Shown here: piece by piece, positions 1 to 7,336 of the stretch
Layout: every line of letters begins with the position of its first letter
How positions within the stretch are numbered: position 1 is the first letter of the stretch
Assembly (NCBI GenBank): GCA_002779205.1
Contig: PEXF01000034.1
Span: 1-13,610, forward strand
Direction: 5' to 3'
DNA length: 13,610 nt
Source: Candidatus Hydromicrobium americanum
GTDB lineage: Bacteria > Actinomycetota > Humimicrobiia > Humimicrobiales > Humimicrobiaceae
Notes under the pieces: model-generated
Databases searched by the model: none
Seen by the model: the letters and a program-made list of their open reading frames with translations, nothing else
What the model was told of the DNA's origin: nothing
Position numbers and translations under genes: made by a program

Positions 1-213
1 GAATTGGTAAAAGATTTAGTGGAACTTGATGAGAAAAATTTTATAATTACCAATTTTAAAATGGAAACTTCTCTGCCCGGTATATTTGCGGTCGGTGATG
101 TTAGAAATACGCCTCTCCGGCAGGTCATAACTGCAGTTGCAGATGGGGCAATAGCTGCTATATATGTTGATAGATTTTTATCAGCTCACAATAACAGACA
201 CGCCGGGCTGTAG
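1..213 (+). CDS. trxB: Thioredoxin reductase, C-terminal fragment (5' end outside window)
   Basis: The product is an NADPH-dependent flavoprotein that reduces thioredoxin in the cytoplasm. Only the last 70 residues are present, and the frame is open back to base 1, so the TTG at base 4 is internal and not a start. The visible part carries the C-terminal FAD-binding signature of the family, METSLPGIFAVGDVR followed by LRQVITAVADGAIAA, in which the GD contacts the FAD ribityl/phosphate. The redox CxxC centre and the NADPH domain would lie upstream of the window. The next gene starts 124 bases later and is probably a separate transcription unit. A related pyridine-nucleotide disulfide oxidoreductase is possible, but this exact tail is typical of TrxB. 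Confidence 0.9.
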   Translation, partial: ELVKDLVELDEKNFIITNFKMETSLPGIFAVGDVRNTPLRQVITAVADGAIAAIYVDRFLSAHNNRHAGL

Positions 214-220
214 TTTTTTT
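194..220 (+). terminator. Weak possible terminator after trxB
   Basis: A short ACAG/CTGT stem (194-197 with 208-211) overlaps the end of the reading frame and is followed at 214 by a run of seven T. The stem is only four base pairs with a 10-nt GC-rich loop, so this is a weak call. Confidence 0.25.
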
Positions 221-245
221 ATTTATTTAAAAAATTCAGGAATGA

Positions 246-277
246 TTGACAGAACTGATATAGTAAGAGTTTATAAC
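246..277 (+). promoter_or_regulatory. Possible promoter upstream of the amidase-like gene
   Basis: A perfect TTGACA lies at 246-251. The best -10 candidates are TTTATA at 270-275 (18-bp spacer, poor match) and TATAAC at 272-277 (good match, but a 20-bp spacer). The spacing is not ideal, so the call rests mainly on the -35 match and on its position between trxB and the gene starting at 338. Confidence 0.3.
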
Positions 278-337
278 GCACCACTATTTTAGGGGTAAAA
301 GTGAGAGAATTAGAAAAATTGAGTTTATGTTAAAAGA

Positions 338-1405
338 ATGGAAATAATAAGGAGAAATTCTTCAGGGGAAAAAGTTACAGATCTGCAGAGAAGATTAAAA
401 CTGTTTGGCTACAATCTTGGTGTAACGGATATTGATGGAATTTTTGGTATCGAGACTGAAAATGCAGTCAGAAAATTCCAGCAGGATAGAGACCTTTTGG
501 TAACAGGTGTTATAGATCAGGAGACCTGGCAGGAATTAGTCGATGCCGGGTATAAAATTGGCGAAAGGATGCTATATCTAAAGCATCCTCCTTTCAGAGG
601 CGACGATGTGAGAACTCTCCAGCTCTGGTTAAAAACACTTGGTTTTTATCATTATAATGAGAATGGTATATTTTGTGAAAGAACCAATAAGGCACTTATA
701 GAATTCCAGAAAAATATGAACATTGCTGATGATGGAATAGTTGGAGAAGAGACATTGCAACATCTGAAAAGTTTAAAAAGAATCATAGTATCTAAAAAAA
801 CTTCCAATTTCCCCATAATCAGAAATCTGGATAAAAGAAAAGAGCTGCGGGAAAATAAAATTATTCTGGATTATAGTGAAAACATAGAAGATATGAGGAG
901 CAGTAAAAAATATATTAATGAAAAAATATATATTTGTAAAAGTATAGTAAATTTTTGCAGGGATATATTATCTAAAAACGGCATCGAGACATTACTTTCC
1001 ATTAGTGATGATAAGAAGCAGAATGTTTTTTTGTATGACAGAATTGAATATGCAAATAAGAGTGATGCGGATCTGTTGATTAGTGTAGATTTAAATTATT
1101 CAACTGATAAGAATGCCAATGGCTGCAGCTGTTTTTATTTTAAAGGCCTTAAGTCGTATTCAATTCCTGGATATAAAATTGCGAATCTGATTCAGGATAA
1201 AATCACCAGTAACTTAAAAGTTTTAGATTGCAGGGTTCATGGTGCAAACTACGCTATCCTGAAAGCAACAAATATGACATCGGTATTGATAGAACCTGCT
1301 TTTATTTCAAATTATAGGGAAAGAGAAAGGTTAAAGAAATCAAGTTATCAGATGAAGATAAGCGAAAGCATAGTTGAAGCCATTTTAGAGTATCTAAGTG
1401 AATAA
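338..1405 (+). CDS. Peptidoglycan-binding protein with degenerate N-acetylmuramoyl-L-alanine amidase (amidase_3) domain
   Basis: The protein has 355 residues. Residues about 10-70 and 85-145 are two tandem PG_binding_1 repeats; each has the pattern of a V-x-x-L-Q core, a DGIFG-like or NGIF turn, and FQ followed by TG/DG-V/I-G/D-x-x-T. Residues about 174-355 follow the amidase_3 fold: the first strand KIILDY, an INEK helix start with a Glu near 195, R235 and the YAN segment, the strand LLISVDLN, and the late motif VLIEPAFISN with Glu319. Family members cleave the amide bond between MurNAc and the stem peptide using zinc held by His-Glu-His. Here the first His (normally in DPGHGG) and the second His (normally in SIHxN) are absent, replaced around Glu181 and by Asp251. 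Binding without hydrolysis is therefore likely. No secretion signal is seen at the N-terminus. The ATG at 338 has no strong Shine-Dalgarno sequence, but no in-frame alternative fits better. Confidence 0.8.
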   Translation: MEIIRRNSSGEKVTDLQRRLKLFGYNLGVTDIDGIFGIETENAVRKFQQDRDLLVTGVIDQETWQELVDAGYKIGERMLYLKHPPFRGDDVRTLQLWLKTLGFYHYNENGIFCERTNKALIEFQKNMNIADDGIVGEETLQHLKSLKRIIVSKKTSNFPIIRNLDKRKELRENKIILDYSENIEDMRSSKKYINEKIYICKSIVNFCRDILSKNGIETLLSISDDKKQNVFLYDRIEYANKSDADLLISVDLNYSTDKNANGCSCFYFKGLKSYSIPGYKIANLIQDKITSNLKVLDCRVHGANYAILKATNMTSVLIEPAFISNYRERERLKKSSYQMKISESIVEAILEYLSE

Positions 1406-1436
1406 AAAATATAACAGGAGAAAAATAATATATTTT

Positions 1437-2504
1437 ATGTATATAATATATGATGATTTTTATTTAAAACACCATAATGCTCCTGATCATCCTGAAAATG
1501 CAGATAGGCTTACTGCTATTAAGGAAGCATTAAATAACTGGAAATTTAAGGATAAGATAGCCATTAAGAAACCCCGTCCTGCTACTGAAAGGCAAGTTGA
1601 GATGGTTCATGATAAAAACTATATCCAGAAGATAAAAAATCTATCAAGAATGGGAGGTCTTTCTTATCTGGACCCAGACACAGCAGTAACAAAATACACC
1701 TATGACTGTGCACTCCTGGCTGCAGGTGGCTGTTTTGTGGGTTTGGACTTGATTTTTAGCAAGAGATCTAAGTTTGATAAATTTTTTGCTGCTATCCGTC
1801 CACCAGGCCACCATGCTTTTAGGGATGCCGGTAGTGGATTCTGTATTTTTAATAATATAGCCCTGACTGCCAGATATGCCCAGGAAAATTTTGGAATGGA
1901 AAAGATTGCTATATTAGATTTTGATGCCCATCATGGAAATGGGACACAGGAGATCTTTTATGATGACAGTAGTATTTTCTATATATCTTTCCACCAATAC
2001 CCTCACTATCCGGGGACCGGATATTATAATGAAATCGGAAGGGGCAAGGGAGAAGGCTTTAACATGAATTTTCCTTTTATGCCCTATACCAGGGATCCAG
2101 ATTATTTAACTGCAATGATAGACATAATTATACCGGTTATGGAAAGATTTGATCCCGGGCTAATTCTGGTAAGTGCTGGATATGATTCCCATTTTTCGGA
2201 TTCCCTTTCTTCTCTTGGTCTGGTAGAAGAATCATATTACAAGATAATGTATATTATTTCATATCTAAGTTACAAACACTGCCAGGGCAGAACCGGAATA
2301 TTGCTGGAAGGTGGTTATGAATATAATTCTACCGCAAAAAGCGTTCTTGAGACTATAAGAGGGTGCTTTAATAAGGGGGATTTTCCGGATATAAATAATA
2401 GTATTGATCTGGAAAATAAGCTGGAAATAGATGAAAACTTCAAGATTCAAAAAGTAAAAAACATAGAAATTCTGGACGCTATCAGGGGAATCTTTAAAGT
2501 TTAA
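1437..2504 (+). CDS. Histone deacetylase family amidohydrolase (AcuC / acetylpolyamine deacetylase-like)
   Basis: This is a cytoplasmic zinc hydrolase of the arginase/deacetylase fold that removes acetyl groups from lysine or polyamine amines. I chose the ATG at 1437, giving 355 residues, because family similarity starts at YIIYDDFYLKHH and an AGGAG lies at 1416-1420. A GTG at 1398 would add 13 unlike residues and overlap the upstream stop. Key residues are intact: the His pair in PPGHHA (125-126), zinc ligands Asp163 and His165 in DFDAHHGNGT, the third zinc ligand Asp250 in SAGYDSH, and the transition-state Tyr294 in LEGGY. The HPENADRL segment near residue 18 is also typical. In bacteria such proteins can deacetylate acetyl-CoA synthetase (AcuC) or acetylpolyamines, and the sequence does not settle the substrate. 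The gene follows the amidase-like gene by 31 nt and may be co-transcribed with it. Confidence 0.9.
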   Translation: MYIIYDDFYLKHHNAPDHPENADRLTAIKEALNNWKFKDKIAIKKPRPATERQVEMVHDKNYIQKIKNLSRMGGLSYLDPDTAVTKYTYDCALLAAGGCFVGLDLIFSKRSKFDKFFAAIRPPGHHAFRDAGSGFCIFNNIALTARYAQENFGMEKIAILDFDAHHGNGTQEIFYDDSSIFYISFHQYPHYPGTGYYNEIGRGKGEGFNMNFPFMPYTRDPDYLTAMIDIIIPVMERFDPGLILVSAGYDSHFSDSLSSLGLVEESYYKIMYIISYLSYKHCQGRTGILLEGGYEYNSTAKSVLETIRGCFNKGDFPDINNSIDLENKLEIDENFKIQKVKNIEILDAIRGIFKV

Positions 2505-2563
2505 TAAAGGTTAATTTAAAACAGTGTTCAAAGGCAGTAACCGTGATATTATAATAGGTATAA

Positions 2564-3043
2564 GTGTTTATTGTATTAATTATAAGTGCTACTTTTAAAA
2601 AGTTGGTTAAAAGAAGTTTTTACAGGTTATTATTTTTATTTTTGATTATTATGATTGCTCTGCCAGCTTGCAGGAGTTATGATGGGAAGTTTGATGTAAC
2701 CTATTTTTTCAAAACTGAACCAGAAAAAGCTGTTCTGGATTTTTTCCAATCTCTTGCCAATAAGGATCCGGATTTTATTTATACAAATTTACTGCCTGAT
2801 AAAGATAGGAATAGTATTAGCAGGGGAAAGTACGTAGATGAATTTAATAACATACTTTCGGATGTAGAAAGTATAGATGTTAAAAGAACTGTGTATCTGG
2901 GATATGAGAATAATATGAGTAAAGTGGTAGCAGAGTTTGAAGTTAACTATAAAAATGGTGAGGTAAAACAATATAAAAAGTATATTTACTTGATAGAAGA
3001 AAACAATAAGTGGAAAATAGTTTTTGAAAAAACTTTTATATAA
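2564..3043 (+). CDS. Small lipoprotein of unknown function (NTF2/DUF4878-like pattern)
   Basis: The protein has 159 residues from a GTG start. Residues about 14-35 form a lipoprotein signal: a basic stretch KKLVKRSFYR, a hydrophobic core, and a lipobox ALPAC with the lipidated Cys at 36. A TTG at 2603, before VKRSFY, would give a more classical signal peptide, so the start is uncertain; neither has a good ribosome binding site. The mature part of about 120 residues begins with a helix of the type PEKAVLDFFQSLANKD, includes a middle segment on derivatised tyrosines and glycines, and ends in strands with KWKIVFEK. This is the layout of small NTF2-like DUF4878 lipoproteins, but that assignment is from pattern only. 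It probably sits on the outer face of the cytoplasmic membrane. No function can be given. Confidence 0.65.
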   Translation: MFIVLIISATFKKLVKRSFYRLLFLFLIIMIALPACRSYDGKFDVTYFFKTEPEKAVLDFFQSLANKDPDFIYTNLLPDKDRNSISRGKYVDEFNNILSDVESIDVKRTVYLGYENNMSKVVAEFEVNYKNGEVKQYKKYIYLIEENNKWKIVFEKTFI

Positions 3044-3136
3044 CATAAAATAAAGTTTTTTTGTAGATGATTTATTATATAATGTATTTTATTTTTTCTA
3101 GCTGAAATTTTCTATGAAAGTAGTGTGTCAAAAAAT

Positions 3137-3763
3137 ATGAGTAAAAAAGATAAAAAAAATCATGAAGATTCCGGTAATGGACAGGATATGGAAGAAATGG
3201 TGGAATATAAAAAGCCTGGTAAGAAAGTACCGAAAGATACTTTTAAAAGAGAGATAAAAGAAGAAATTAAAGCAGAGGAACTTGAGGAAGAAATAGAGCT
3301 TTTAAGGAAAGAACTGGAAAATTATAAAAAGATTGAAGAAGAGTATCTGGATAGAATTAAAAGATTGCAGGCAGATTATGATAATTATAGAAAAAGAACC
3401 TTAAGGGAACATCTGGAGCATATAAAAAGGGCAAATAAGGATTTAATAGGAAAACTTCTTCCTGTAATTGATAACTTTGAAATAGCCCTTGATGCCGGAA
3501 AAAAAATGAAAAAAGAAGAGAGTGATTTTTTTAAGGGCGTAGAAATGATTTATGAAAATTTAATGGAGCTTCTAAAGAAAGAAAATGTCAAAATTATTAA
3601 TCCAAAAGGTGAGGAGTTCAATCCGGAAGTTTGTGAGGCGGCTGAAACTGAAGCCGTAAAGGATGTCGATGAAGGTAAAATACTGGATGTCATTAGAAAA
3701 GGTTATATGATAGATGATTTTTTAATAAGGCCAGCAGTAGTAAAGGTTTGTAAAAAAAAGTAA
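3137..3763 (+). CDS. grpE: Nucleotide exchange factor GrpE
   Basis: GrpE is the homodimeric exchange factor that releases ADP from DnaK in the cytoplasmic chaperone cycle. The start shown is the ATG at 3137 (208 residues); a GTG four codons earlier at 3125 is possible. The N-terminal 50 residues are charged and probably disordered. They are followed by a long coiled coil rich in Glu, Lys and Leu that ends in the conserved LQADYDNYRKRT. The four-helix-bundle part contains LLPVIDNFEIALD and GVEMIYENLMELLKKE. The C-terminal beta-wing has NPKGEEFNPEVCEAA, then ILDVIRKGY and LIRPAVVKV. The domains are complete. No hrcA, dnaK or dnaJ is adjacent: the neighbours are a lipoprotein gene and cooC, so it appears detached from the usual heat-shock operon. 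A TATAAT-like box lies at 3078-3083 without a good -35. Confidence 0.95.
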   Translation: MSKKDKKNHEDSGNGQDMEEMVEYKKPGKKVPKDTFKREIKEEIKAEELEEEIELLRKELENYKKIEEEYLDRIKRLQADYDNYRKRTLREHLEHIKRANKDLIGKLLPVIDNFEIALDAGKKMKKEESDFFKGVEMIYENLMELLKKENVKIINPKGEEFNPEVCEAAETEAVKDVDEGKILDVIRKGYMIDDFLIRPAVVKVCKKK

Positions 3764-3845
3764 GAAGAGTTTAAAAGCTAAAGAAGCGATTTTAAAAACA
3801 GAAACTTATACATCCACCATGGTATTAAACAGGAGTTATATCTAA

Positions 3846-4628
3846 ATGAAAATTGCAATATCCGGTAAAGGCGGAGTGGGTAAGACAACTTTAGCAGCAT
3901 GTCTTTCTAAGTATTATGCCAATAAAAATCATAAGGTAATTGCCGTTGACGCTGATCCTGATGCCAATCTGGCTGCGATATTAGGAATAGGATATGATGA
4001 GGCTTCAAAGATTACACCGCTAGTAGAGATGAAAAAATTAATTGAAGAGAGGACCGGAGCCAGGCCGGGAGGATATGGAGCGTTCTTCAAATTAAATCCA
4101 AAGGTGGACGATATTCCCCAGAAATTTGGAATAGAAATTGATGGTGTAAGACTGCTTGTTGCTGGAACGGTAAAAGCAGGCGGCAGTGGGTGTTACTGTC
4201 CGGAAAATGTGCTTCTTAAAAGTCTGTTCAGACATCTGGTGGTAAACCGGGAAGAGATTGTAATTCTTGATATGGAAGCCGGTATAGAACATCTGAGCAG
4301 GGGTACCTGTGAGAATATGGATGCCTTAATTATTGTAGTAGAACCTGGGCTCAGGAGTGTGCAGACTGCCTGGACGGTTAGAAAAATGTCCCTGGATCTG
4401 GGAATCAGGGATATTTTTATCGTGGTAAATAAAGTAAGAACTGATGAAGAAGAAAAATTGATTGAAGATAATCTGGGTGATTTTATCATACTGGGGAAAC
4501 TTCCTTACAGCGAGAGAGTAAGAGAGTCAGATCTGAAACATTTTTCTCCATGTGGTGCGGATGAAGAATTTAAGAAATCAATTGAAGAAATTGCTGCCAG
4601 ATTAAACAAATATATAGACAAAGACTAG
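3846..4628 (+). CDS. cooC: CooC-type CO dehydrogenase maturation ATPase (nickel insertion)
   Basis: This 260-residue MinD/Mrp-class P-loop ATPase is predicted to help insert nickel into the C-cluster of anaerobic CO dehydrogenase, or to serve the related acetyl-CoA synthase site. The deviant Walker A GKGGVGKT lies at residues 7-14 with the signature Lys8. VDADPDAN at 34-41 is the switch I region, and VILDMEAGIEH at 139-149 is the Walker B/switch II region. The CYC motif at 116-118 supplies the CxC pair that binds metal at the CooC dimer interface and separates this family from plain MinD or ParA proteins. RGTCENMDALIIVVEP and IFIVVNKV complete the fold. An AGGAG at 3831-3835 lies 10 nt before the ATG. 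It stands immediately upstream of nfnA and nfnB, but no CODH catalytic gene is in the window. Confidence 0.9.
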   Translation: MKIAISGKGGVGKTTLAACLSKYYANKNHKVIAVDADPDANLAAILGIGYDEASKITPLVEMKKLIEERTGARPGGYGAFFKLNPKVDDIPQKFGIEIDGVRLLVAGTVKAGGSGCYCPENVLLKSLFRHLVVNREEIVILDMEAGIEHLSRGTCENMDALIIVVEPGLRSVQTAWTVRKMSLDLGIRDIFIVVNKVRTDEEEKLIEDNLGDFIILGKLPYSERVRESDLKHFSPCGADEEFKKSIEEIAARLNKYIDKD

Positions 4629-4730
4629 AAATCTCCCTGTATAGTATAATAAATTTTCAAAAAAGTCTTGTACCTATTTTTTTTTCAATTAAAATAAGAA
4701 ACATTTACAAAAATAGAAAGCGGTGGGTAT

Positions 4731-5594
4731 TTGTATAAGATTGTAAAAAAAGAGAAGCTGGTAGAAGATATAGACAGATTTTATATTAAAGCTCCGCTAA
4801 TAGCCAGAAAAGCAAAAGCGGGACAGTTTGTGGTTATCAGAATAAATGAAGATGGGGAAAGAATCCCCTTGACTATTGCAGATTATAACCGCAGTAATGG
4901 GATAATAAGCATAGTTTCTATGAGAGTGGGAAAAACTACCACTTTACTATCCAGTTTAAAAGAAAGTGACAGTATACTGGATGTTGTAGGTCCGCTGGGC
5001 AATGCTTCTGAGATTGAAAATTTTGGAAGAGTGATCTGCGTTGGAGGCGGAGTGGGAATACCACCAATTTTCCCTATAGCCAGGGAATTAAAAAAGATTG
5101 GCAATTATGTAATCTCCATTATTGGCGCCAGGAGTAAAGACCTTCTTATCTTGAAAGAAGAGATGGAAGATACATCTGATGAACTGTATATCTGCAGCGA
5201 TGACGGTTCCATAGGATATCATGGTTTTGTATCAGATTTTTTAAAAGAGTATCTGGAGAAAAATTTAACCGGTAATGCAGATAAAAGAAAGGATATTGCG
5301 AGGGTGATTGCTATTGGCCCGGCTCTTATGATGTCTGCAGTAGCTGATGTGACCAGACCTTTTAACATAAAGACCATAGTATCTCTGAATTCCATAATGG
5401 TTGATGGGACGGGAATGTGCGGGGCATGTAGAGTAGAAGTGGGAGGCAAAACTAAATTTGTTTGCGTGAATGGGCCAGAGTTTGATGGGCACCAGGTAAA
5501 TTTTGAACTTCTTCTATCAAGACAAAAAATTTACTGTGATCAGGAAAAAGAATGTATGGATATTTACGAGCATAAATGCATGTTAGATAAATAG
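4731..5594 (+). CDS. nfnA: NfnA: NADH-dependent ferredoxin:NADP+ oxidoreductase, small subunit
   Basis: This is the FAD- and [2Fe-2S]-containing subunit of the electron-bifurcating NfnAB complex, which couples NADH and reduced ferredoxin to NADPH formation in the cytoplasm. It is also called sulfide dehydrogenase subunit beta. It has 287 residues from a TTG start; the family N-terminus MYKIVKKEKL fits this start and GGTGGG lies just before it. The ferredoxin reductase-like FAD domain shows RIPLTIADY at 44-52 and VGKTT. The NAD(H) domain shows VGGGVGIPP at 104-112. The [2Fe-2S] site near the C-terminus has Asp225, Cys230, Cys233 and Cys245 in a VDGTGMCGACRV context, the unusual Asp plus three Cys ligation known for NfnA. 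The partner nfnB follows after 70 nt. PyrK-like proteins are similar, but the adjacent nfnB decides the call. Confidence 0.95.
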   Translation: MYKIVKKEKLVEDIDRFYIKAPLIARKAKAGQFVVIRINEDGERIPLTIADYNRSNGIISIVSMRVGKTTTLLSSLKESDSILDVVGPLGNASEIENFGRVICVGGGVGIPPIFPIARELKKIGNYVISIIGARSKDLLILKEEMEDTSDELYICSDDGSIGYHGFVSDFLKEYLEKNLTGNADKRKDIARVIAIGPALMMSAVADVTRPFNIKTIVSLNSIMVDGTGMCGACRVEVGGKTKFVCVNGPEFDGHQVNFELLLSRQKIYCDQEKECMDIYEHKCMLDK

Positions 5595-5664
5595 TAACAA
5601 CGCATTATTATTATATTTATTCATATTATAAGTATATTATTATTGGTAAAGTATAGTCTGGAAT

Positions 5665-7107
5665 ATGACTGAAAAAATTAATAGAAAAAGGCAAAAAAAA
5701 GAAAAGATTCCCCGGGTGGCTATGCCTGAACAGGAACCTGAGAAGCGGAATAAGAATTTTAATGAAGTTACGCTGGGATATACTGAAGAAGATGCTCTGC
5801 GCGAAGCATCCAGATGCCTTCAGTGTAAAAATCCTGAATGTATAAAAGGCTGCCCGGTGGAAATTGATATAAAAAGTTTTATTAAATTAATTCAGGAAAA
5901 AAAATTTGATGAGGCTCTGAAAAAGATAAGAGAAAAAAACGGCCTTCCGGCTATATGCGGCAGAGTGTGTCCCCAGGAAGATCAATGTGAAAAGGTATGT
6001 ATCCTGGGTATAAAAGATGATCCGGCAGCAATTGGAAGACTTGAAAGGTATGTAGCGGATAGGGAAATGAAAGAGATAGCGGAAGGTATTAAAGAATGCG
6101 CATGGTCAGAGGTTACCAAACAGTGCACCAGAGAAAAAATAGCAATAATTGGGTCTGGTCCTGGCGGGCTTACCTGTGGGGCAGAATTGGCTAAACTGGG
6201 TTATCGGGTTACCATATTTGAAGCTCTGCATGAACCGGGAGGGGTTTTGGTTTATGGTATCCCTGAATTCAGGCTTCCCAAAGAAATAGTGAAAAGAGAA
6301 ATAGATTACGTAAAGAGTCTGGGAGTTAAGATTGAAGTAAATATGGTAATGGGAAAAATTTTAACTATAGACGATTTATTTAAGGAGGGGTTTAGAGCAA
6401 TCTTTATATCCACTGGAGCAGGCCTTCCATATTTTATGGGTATCTCTGGAGAAAATCTGAATGGAGTATATTCTGCTAACGAATATCTCACCAGGTCAAA
6501 CTTGATGAAAGCCTATAAATTTCCCCAGTGTGATACTCCGATTATCAGGGGAGATAAGATCGCGGTAGTTGGTGGGGGAAATGTGGCCATGGATTCAGCC
6601 AGGGTAGCAAAAAGGCTGGGAGCAAAACATGTGTATTTGATATATAGAAGAAGTGAAGAAGAGATGCCTGCCAGAAATGAAGAAATAAAGCATGCCAGAG
6701 AAGAAGGAATTGAATTTAAACTACTGGCTAGTCCTGTTGAGATAATAGGAAAAGATGGCTGGGTGCATAAGATAATGTGTATTAAGATGAAATTAGGAGA
6801 GCCTGATGACTCTGGCAGGAGAAGACCGGTGCCTTTAGAGGGTTCAGAATTCAATATAGAGGTCGATGTAGTAATAATGGCTATAGGCCAGGGTCCCAAC
6901 CCCCTTCTCACGTCTACTATTCCACGATTAGAGCTTACCAGATGGGGTAACATTAAAGCTGACCCGATTACTGGGAAAACAAATATAGAAGGTGTTTTTG
7001 CAGGTGGAGATATAGTAACCGGTGCAGCTACAGTCATACTGGCAATGGGTGCCGGTAAGAGTGCAGCTGCAGCTATTGATGAATATATCAGAACCAGCAT
7101 CTGGTAA
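5665..7107 (+). CDS. nfnB: NfnB: NADH-dependent ferredoxin:NADP+ oxidoreductase, large subunit (GltD-like)
   Basis: This is the large subunit of NfnAB. It holds the bifurcating FAD, the NADP(H) site and two [4Fe-4S] clusters. It has 480 residues from an ATG and is related to the glutamate synthase small subunit. The N-terminal iron-sulfur domain has cysteines at 51, 54, 59 and 63 (CLQCKNPECIKGCP) and at 98, 102, 108 and 112 (CGRVCPQEDQCEKVC). The FAD dinucleotide fold begins with IIGSGPGGL at 161-169. The NADP fold begins with VVGGGNVAMD at 301-310 and continues to the phosphate-binding YRRS at 327-330. The second FAD signature is GVFAGGDIVTGAATVI at 443-458. All motifs are intact. No gltA large subunit is present and nfnA lies directly upstream, so NfnB is preferred over GltD. 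The ribosome binding site is weak. Confidence 0.95.
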   Translation: MTEKINRKRQKKEKIPRVAMPEQEPEKRNKNFNEVTLGYTEEDALREASRCLQCKNPECIKGCPVEIDIKSFIKLIQEKKFDEALKKIREKNGLPAICGRVCPQEDQCEKVCILGIKDDPAAIGRLERYVADREMKEIAEGIKECAWSEVTKQCTREKIAIIGSGPGGLTCGAELAKLGYRVTIFEALHEPGGVLVYGIPEFRLPKEIVKREIDYVKSLGVKIEVNMVMGKILTIDDLFKEGFRAIFISTGAGLPYFMGISGENLNGVYSANEYLTRSNLMKAYKFPQCDTPIIRGDKIAVVGGGNVAMDSARVAKRLGAKHVYLIYRRSEEEMPARNEEIKHAREEGIEFKLLASPVEIIGKDGWVHKIMCIKMKLGEPDDSGRRRPVPLEGSEFNIEVDVVIMAIGQGPNPLLTSTIPRLELTRWGNIKADPITGKTNIEGVFAGGDIVTGAATVILAMGAGKSAAAAIDEYIRTSIW

Positions 7108-7252
7108 TAATAACTATTAGGATATGAAATTCTTATTTTAAAGTTTTTAAGTAAATACCTTAATTAATACCGCAATTCTTCGTATATATATTATAATTTA
7201 ACTTTCTAGAGAGATTTGTTATAGAAGGTATCTGAATATTTGAAGCACTTGA

Positions 7253-7274
7253 CTTAATAATAATTATTAATAAG
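7253..7274. repeat. Imperfect 22-bp palindrome overlapping a possible -35 region
   Basis: The segment reads the same on both strands at 20 of 22 positions, centred between 7263 and 7264, with CTTA and TAAG at its ends. It overlaps the possible -35 box of the DUF4349 gene and could be an operator. It consists almost only of A and T, so chance is a real alternative. Confidence 0.3.
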
Positions 7275-7295
7275 TATTCTAAAATAGGTTATAAT
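7267..7295 (+). promoter_or_regulatory. Probable promoter of the DUF4349-ytxH pair
   Basis: A perfect TATAAT lies at 7290-7295, with TTAATA at 7267-7272 as a 4/6 match to the -35 box, separated by 17 bp. The gene start is 42 nt downstream of the -10 box. A TTGACT at 7249-7254 is also present but is too far away to pair with this -10. Confidence 0.45.
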
Positions 7296-7336
7296 TTCAT
7301 TATTAAACTTATAATTTTAAAGTAACGGAGGTATAA

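Noticed and set aside
6513..7100. A 195-codon open frame on the - strand opposite nfnB
   Set aside because: It lies entirely within the strongly supported nfnB frame, and its translation is a low-complexity Ile/Ser/Pro/Leu-rich sequence with no motif; it is a shadow frame.
5665..7107. Assignment as glutamate synthase small subunit GltD
   Set aside because: The sequence alone would allow it, but adjacent nfnA with its Asp plus three Cys cluster site and the absence of a large GltA subunit favour NfnB.
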